Positions 9,468 to 12,835 of a stretch of DNA of 12,835 nucleotides are shown piece by piece. The notes beneath the pieces are model-generated. The model worked only from the letters and a program-made list of their open reading frames with translations. It was not told where the DNA came from and searched no databases. Numbering within the stretch: the stretch's first letter is position 1; every line of letters begins with the position of its first letter. The DNA is taken from positions 1 to 12,835 of the forward strand of contig JBCDLI010000067.1 of assembly GCA_038745535.1 (NCBI GenBank). The letters run 5' to 3'. Position numbers and translations under genes: made by a program. Source of the DNA: JBCDLI01 sp038745535 (GTDB lineage Bacteria; Pseudomonadota; Alphaproteobacteria; Rhizobiales; Rhizobiaceae).

Positions 9468-10730
9468 TTAAGCGGCTGAACGCAGCTTTGGGGTCTCGAT
9501 CTCTTTGTCGAACGTCCGCATGAATTCCAAAATCCGCGGAGCGACTTCATTGCGGAACCGGGAGCCATTGAAAACGCCGTAGTGGCCAACCTTAGGCTGC
9601 TCCCAATGGCGCTTTTTGGCATCTGGTAGCTGGTCGCAAAGTGCGTGCGCAGCGTAGGTCTGGCCATTGCCGGTAATGTCGTCGTTTTCGCCTTCAATGG
9701 TGAGCATCGCCACGTTCTTGATGGCCGACGTGTCGACGAATTCACCGCGGTGGTACATCGCGCGCTCAGGCAAAGAATGATCTATGAAGACGGTCTGAAC
9801 TGTCTGCAGATAGAATTCCGCGGTTAGATCCATCACCGCGAGATACTCGTCGTAGAAATCGCGGTGCTTTTCGGCGGAGTCGCCATCGTCGCGCACGAGG
9901 TGCAGGAAGAACTCTTTCTTCGCGATCATGTGGCGGTCAAGGTTCATCGACATAAAGCCCGCGAGCTGAAGGAAACCCGGGTAAACGCGGCGGCCAAAGC
10001 CGGCATTCGGGAATGGCACCGTCATGATGACATTGTCACGGAACCATTCAATCGGCTTTTCTTCGGCAAGTTTGTTAACCGCTGTCGGGCTGATGCGCGT
10101 ATCAATCGGCCCGCCCATGAGTGTCATGGACGACGGCGCGTTTTTGTCGCCACGATTTTCCATCAGCGCGACGGCAGCAAGAACCGGAACCGAAGGCTGG
10201 CATACGCCAACGACATGGGTGTTCGGCCCCAGGAAATCGAGCATCGCGATCACGTAATCGATGTAATCATCGAGATCGAAATTGCCGTCGGTGACCGGAA
10301 CGTCACGGGCATCAGTCCAATCGGTGATGTAGACGTTGGCATCTGAAATAAAGCGCTCAACGGTGCCGCGCAGCAGCGTCGCATAATGACCAGACATCGG
10401 CGCGACAATCAAAATGCGTGGATGATCGGATGTGTCTGCCTTGGTCTCGCGCTGAAAGTTCAACAACTTTGCAAATGGTCGTTCCCATACGACCCGTTCG
10501 GTGATGCGAACTTCTTCATCGCCGATCGTTGTGTATGGCAGGTCGAATGTCGGCTTTGCGTAGCGGCGTGTTGCACGCTCCACAACTTCGCACCACGCAG
10601 CAACGCTGCGACCCACCTGTGTCTTCGACACCGGGTTCATCGGATGCTGATAGGCAAGTTTCGTCGCATCAACTGCGGCGCGCCACGGCTGCATCATCGC
10701 ATGATTCATTTCATATAGGTGGTAGAACAT
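9468..10730 (-). CDS. phaZ: Intracellular polyhydroxyalkanoate depolymerase
   Basis: The 420-residue protein matches the intracellular PHB depolymerase family, which attacks native polyhydroxybutyrate granules and releases 3-hydroxybutyrate or oligomers. The N-terminal MFYHLYEMNHAMMQPWR and the length are typical. The alpha/beta-hydrolase core has PMSGHYATLLRGT (111-123), the nucleophile Cys177 in VVGVCQPSVPVLAA (a cysteine takes the place of the usual serine), an acidic residue at Asp350/351 in EGENDDITG and the catalytic His383 in KVGHYGVF. The ATG at 10730 is preceded by an excellent ribosome site, AAGGAGAGGAA. The gene appears monocistronic: a 319-bp gap upstream and a terminator downstream. 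It implies that the organism stores PHA, although no synthase is in the window. Confidence 0.96.
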   Translation of the reverse strand: MFYHLYEMNHAMMQPWRAAVDATKLAYQHPMNPVSKTQVGRSVAAWCEVVERATRRYAKPTFDLPYTTIGDEEVRITERVVWERPFAKLLNFQRETKADTSDHPRILIVAPMSGHYATLLRGTVERFISDANVYITDWTDARDVPVTDGNFDLDDYIDYVIAMLDFLGPNTHVVGVCQPSVPVLAAVALMENRGDKNAPSSMTLMGGPIDTRISPTAVNKLAEEKPIEWFRDNVIMTVPFPNAGFGRRVYPGFLQLAGFMSMNLDRHMIAKKEFFLHLVRDDGDSAEKHRDFYDEYLAVMDLTAEFYLQTVQTVFIDHSLPERAMYHRGEFVDTSAIKNVAMLTIEGENDDITGNGQTYAAHALCDQLPDAKKRHWEQPKVGHYGVFNGSRFRNEVAPRILEFMRTFDKEIETPKLRSAA

Positions 10731-11049
10731 TCAGTTCCTCTCCTTACCCATCCCGCACTGCAACATATGAGGCGGAATGTCCTCGTCCAGCCAAAAGTTT
10801 CAGCAATGGACCCCAAAGTATATTCCCACCGGTTTTATAACCGTGTGAAGAGCGCGTTTCACTCTGACTTTAGGCTATTAGGCCATTGTTAAGGTTTACG
10901 AATTCCTAACGACGCTGTTTCGCCGTCAGTGAAATAATCACGAAATATATTGTCTACATGTTTGAAAGAGCTTGCTGGATTTGTGCCGGGTCATAGCGAT
11001 CAGCAGCTGAAATCATCGCTATTGCCGAATTTTTGCACAGCAACAAAGA
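10731..11049. other. Gene-free region holding the phaZ promoter
   Basis: No convincing coding frame was found on either strand. The part next to phaZ must carry its promoter; AT-rich elements such as TTATAAAACC and AATATACTTTGG (minus strand) occur there, but I cannot pick -35 and -10 boxes with confidence. A small inverted repeat CGGTT-TTAT-AACCG is at 10830-10843. A minus-strand CCTTAACAATGG near 10885-10896 resembles a CtrA half-site only. Confidence 0.5.
10993..11022. repeat. Inverted repeat downstream of the DUF1330 gene
   Basis: ATAGCGAT (10993-11000) and ATCGCTAT (11015-11022) are perfect 8-bp arms around a 14-base spacer that contains the palindrome CAGCTG. It starts 28 bp past the DUF1330 stop and has no T-tract on the minus strand, so it could be an imperfect end signal of the pyrF cluster or an RNA-processing hairpin. 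Confidence 0.4.
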
Positions 11050-11343
11050 CTAGGCTTCGTGACCTTTGATAACGATCATGTCGGCGTCTGCGATCTGGTT
11101 TCGGATCGCTTTCGCCTTCTGATAGGTCTCACTGTTGTAGCAGGCGAGCGCAGCTTCGTAGGTCGGGAATTCAATCACGACGTTTCGTTCGCGAGAACCG
11201 CCTTCCATTTCCTCAAATTCGCCGCCGCGAACAAGAAAGACGGCGCCATGCTCTTTGTAGGCAGGCGTCGCCGCTTCGACGTATTCGTGATAGCGGTCCG
11301 GCTGATTAACGGTCACGCGTCCAACCCAATATCCTTTAGCCAT
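11050..11343 (-). CDS. DUF1330 family protein (dimeric alpha/beta-barrel type)
   Basis: The 97-residue protein fits the DUF1330 family: an opening KGYWVGRVTV strand, DRYHEYVEAATPAYKEHG (16-33), FLVRGGEFE, an RNVVIEFPT strand (about 52-60), and the helix AALACYNSETYQKAKAIR before the final strand MIVIKGH. This is the compact fold of dimeric ferredoxin-like barrels; the family has no settled biochemical role. The ATG at 11343 has a good ribosome site (GGAGAA, seven bases away); the TTG one codon earlier is less well placed. It follows pyrF by 17 bp, so the two are almost certainly co-transcribed. Confidence 0.93.
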   Translation of the reverse strand: MAKGYWVGRVTVNQPDRYHEYVEAATPAYKEHGAVFLVRGGEFEEMEGGSRERNVVIEFPTYEAALACYNSETYQKAKAIRNQIADADMIVIKGHEA

Positions 11344-11360
11344 CAATATTCTCCAAGATT

Positions 11361-12083
11361 TCAGTGTGTGGTGGACGCCGCGCGGATTTCGCCGACGATT
11401 TCACGCGCTGCGTGAGCCCGATCATCGGCGTTTACGATCGGACGACCGACAACGAGGTGAGACGCGCCAGCACGAATGGCCGTTTCCGGTGAAACAACAC
11501 GTTTCTGATCGCCTGTCGCCGATCCCGATGGGCGAATGCCCGGGGTGACAACGGCCACGTCGTTGCCGATTACATCACGGACCGATTCAGCTTCAGCTGC
11601 CGAACAGACAATGCCGCCCATTCCCGCATCACGGGCTTGTCGCGCACGCTTCAGCACCAGTGTAGCCGCCTCGTCGTGGTAACCGGCCTGTGAAAGGTCC
11701 TGGTCGTCCATGGATGTGAGTACCGTCACTCCCAGCAAGCAAAGATCGCTGCCTTTCGCCGCCTCAACAGCGGCCGCCATGGCTTTGGGGTAGGCGTGGA
11801 TGGTGAGCATATCGACACCGAGATCGGCAATATTTTCCACGCCTTTGGCCACCGTATTGTCGATGTCGAGCAGCTTCATATCGAGGAAGACCGACTTACC
11901 TGCAGACTTCAGCTCGCGAACGAGAGAAAGGCCGCCTGCAAAAAGCAGCTGATAGCCTACCTTGTAGAACGAAACGTTGTCGCCAAGGCTTTCCACAATA
12001 CCCGCCGCCTCAAGCAGAGTGGGGACATCGAGCGCCACAATTAGGCGGCTGTTCGGTCCAGATGGGGGCGGCTTTTTTGTCAT
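11361..12083 (-). CDS. pyrF: Orotidine 5'-phosphate decarboxylase
   Basis: PyrF converts orotidine 5'-phosphate to UMP, the last step of de novo pyrimidine synthesis, in the cytoplasm. All 240 residues match the bacterial family in length. Active-site residues are present: Asp19 in IVALDVP, Lys41 in FYKVGYQL, and the catalytic Asp68-x-Lys70-x-x-Asp73 in FLDMKLLDIDNTV (66-78). The phosphate-binding part is TPGIRPSGS (180-188) with VVGRPI (211-216). The ATG at 12083 has only a weak upstream GAAGCAGCG. It lies 79 bp behind the FMN reductase gene and 17 bp ahead of DUF1330. Confidence 0.97.
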   Translation of the reverse strand: MTKKPPPSGPNSRLIVALDVPTLLEAAGIVESLGDNVSFYKVGYQLLFAGGLSLVRELKSAGKSVFLDMKLLDIDNTVAKGVENIADLGVDMLTIHAYPKAMAAAVEAAKGSDLCLLGVTVLTSMDDQDLSQAGYHDEAATLVLKRARQARDAGMGGIVCSAAEAESVRDVIGNDVAVVTPGIRPSGSATGDQKRVVSPETAIRAGASHLVVGRPIVNADDRAHAAREIVGEIRAASTTH

Positions 12084-12162
12084 AACGCTGCTTCGTGATT
12101 GATCGCGGTGGCAATCGCACCGACCGCCACTGCATTCAAGTCAAATCGCGAAGGGCCGTGTC

Positions 12163-12735
12163 TTATCCCTTACCGCGCCCGATCATCGCGATCTCAAGAA
12201 GCGACTTGCAGGTGTCGTCGAGCATCTTCGCGCTGCGCTCGCTGGTGAGCGAACCATCTTCGCCGAACGCATCCATCGCGCCCGGTACCGCGCATTGTTC
12301 GGTGATGATCTGTGCGCCAACATTCATGAGGATAGCGCGGAGATGGTAAAGTCCGCGTATGCCACCAAGATTGCCCGGTGACGCTGCACCCAATGCGACC
12401 GTCAAGTTTGCGAAAGGCTTCTTTTCGGTTTTGAGGACGGACAGCCAGTCAATCGCGTTCTTTAATATCGGCGTGACCGACGCATTATATTCCGGCGATG
12501 CAATGAAAGCCGCGTCATGGTCTGCGATCTGCGTGGCCAGTTTAAGCGCGTTTTCCGGCTGACCTTTTTCCTCCTTCAAATCCTCATCAAAGATTGGAAG
12601 CGCATAGTCGCCAAGTGAAATGAGCGTGGTTATCGCACCCATGTCTGCAAGCTTTGCGGTGGCTGCGTGCGCAAGTTTGGTGTTGACCGAACCAGAGCGG
12701 ATCGACCCTGAAAAGATGATAACGCGTTTGCTCAT
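12163..12735 (-). CDS. NADPH-dependent FMN reductase family protein
   Basis: The 190-residue protein has the flavodoxin-like fold of the NADPH-dependent FMN/quinone/azo reductases. FMN-phosphate binding is shown by FSGSIRSGSVNTKLA (8-22). SPEYNASVTPILKNAIDWLS (80-99) is the classic second motif contacting the isoalloxazine ring, and GAASPGNLGGIRG (116-128) is the third loop. Members reduce flavins, quinones or chromate; the natural substrate cannot be read from sequence. The start ATG at 12735 has no strong ribosome site. It is the first gene of a possible three-gene unit with pyrF and DUF1330, though the 79-bp gap before pyrF leaves room for a separate promoter. Confidence 0.93.
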   Translation of the reverse strand: MSKRVIIFSGSIRSGSVNTKLAHAATAKLADMGAITTLISLGDYALPIFDEDLKEEKGQPENALKLATQIADHDAAFIASPEYNASVTPILKNAIDWLSVLKTEKKPFANLTVALGAASPGNLGGIRGLYHLRAILMNVGAQIITEQCAVPGAMDAFGEDGSLTSERSAKMLDDTCKSLLEIAMIGRGKG

Positions 12736-12835
12736 TTTGGAAATTTAAGTCCTAGACTGTGGTGGGTAATGTGTAAGACCACAGATAGGCAGGTGGCAGA
12801 TTTCGCAAGACCACGTCGTGACGGGCCGCGTGAAA
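12736..12835. other. Right-edge sequence with an inverted repeat; no gene identified
   Basis: CTGTGGT (12757-12763) and ACCACAG (12778-12784) are perfect 7-bp arms with a 14-base spacer, 21 bp upstream of the FMN reductase start. It may be an operator for that gene or the end hairpin of a minus-strand gene beyond the edge. All three minus frames stay open here, too short to judge. Confidence 0.35.

Noticed and set aside
9864..10346. Antisense open frame inside phaZ (160 residues)
   Set aside because: Phase shadow of phaZ; no ribosome site or domain.

Overview
The window looks like chromosomal DNA of an alphaproteobacterium, most likely a member of the Hyphomicrobiales (rhizobia/Brucella relatives). 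Supporting signs are a rhizobial-type intergenic hairpin repeat (3501-3547), two boxes matching the CtrA consensus (TTAA-N7-TTAA) in front of a BTLCP-family gene, and moderately GC-rich coding DNA with the housekeeping genes lepA, phaZ and pyrF. The placement is inferred from sequence style, not from a search.

Left part (1-3400), accessory. A minus-strand gene runs off the left edge (to about 257), probably lacking its proper 5' end. It is divergent from a Type IIG-like restriction-modification enzyme on the plus strand: an N-terminal PD-(D/E)XK nuclease, an N6-adenine methyltransferase core, and a C-terminal target-recognition region. The enzyme is cut into two same-frame halves (326-1873 and 1889-3400) by one TGA, which lies inside a perfect 9-bp-arm inverted repeat. 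Intergenic repeats (about 3428-3547) close the region.

Middle (3550-6913), minus strand. The elongation factor 4 gene lepA is preceded by an LRR-protein gene with six 72-bp tandem repeats. The LRR reading frame has no stop at the end of its LRR fold and runs about 275 bp into lepA out of frame. Upstream of it a 166-aa unknown gene ends with TAG in the same frame as the LRR gene, so the two may once have been one gene. This block looks accessory and partly decayed, wedged next to an essential-type housekeeping gene.

Right part (7083-12735). A plus-strand sulfotransferase-like gene converges on and overlaps by 15 bp a YiiX/YebB-type permuted papain-like hydrolase, which sits behind a secreted BTLCP (transglutaminase-like cysteine proteinase) with two CtrA-like boxes upstream. 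Next come a strong terminator, the intracellular polyhydroxyalkanoate depolymerase phaZ, a 319-bp gene-free region, and a minus-strand cluster of FMN reductase, pyrF and a DUF1330 protein.

No tRNA, rRNA, CRISPR array or transposase was seen. The most unusual items are the stop-in-hairpin that splits the Type IIG enzyme, the LRR/lepA out-of-frame overlap, and the paired CtrA-like boxes in front of the cysteine proteinase.
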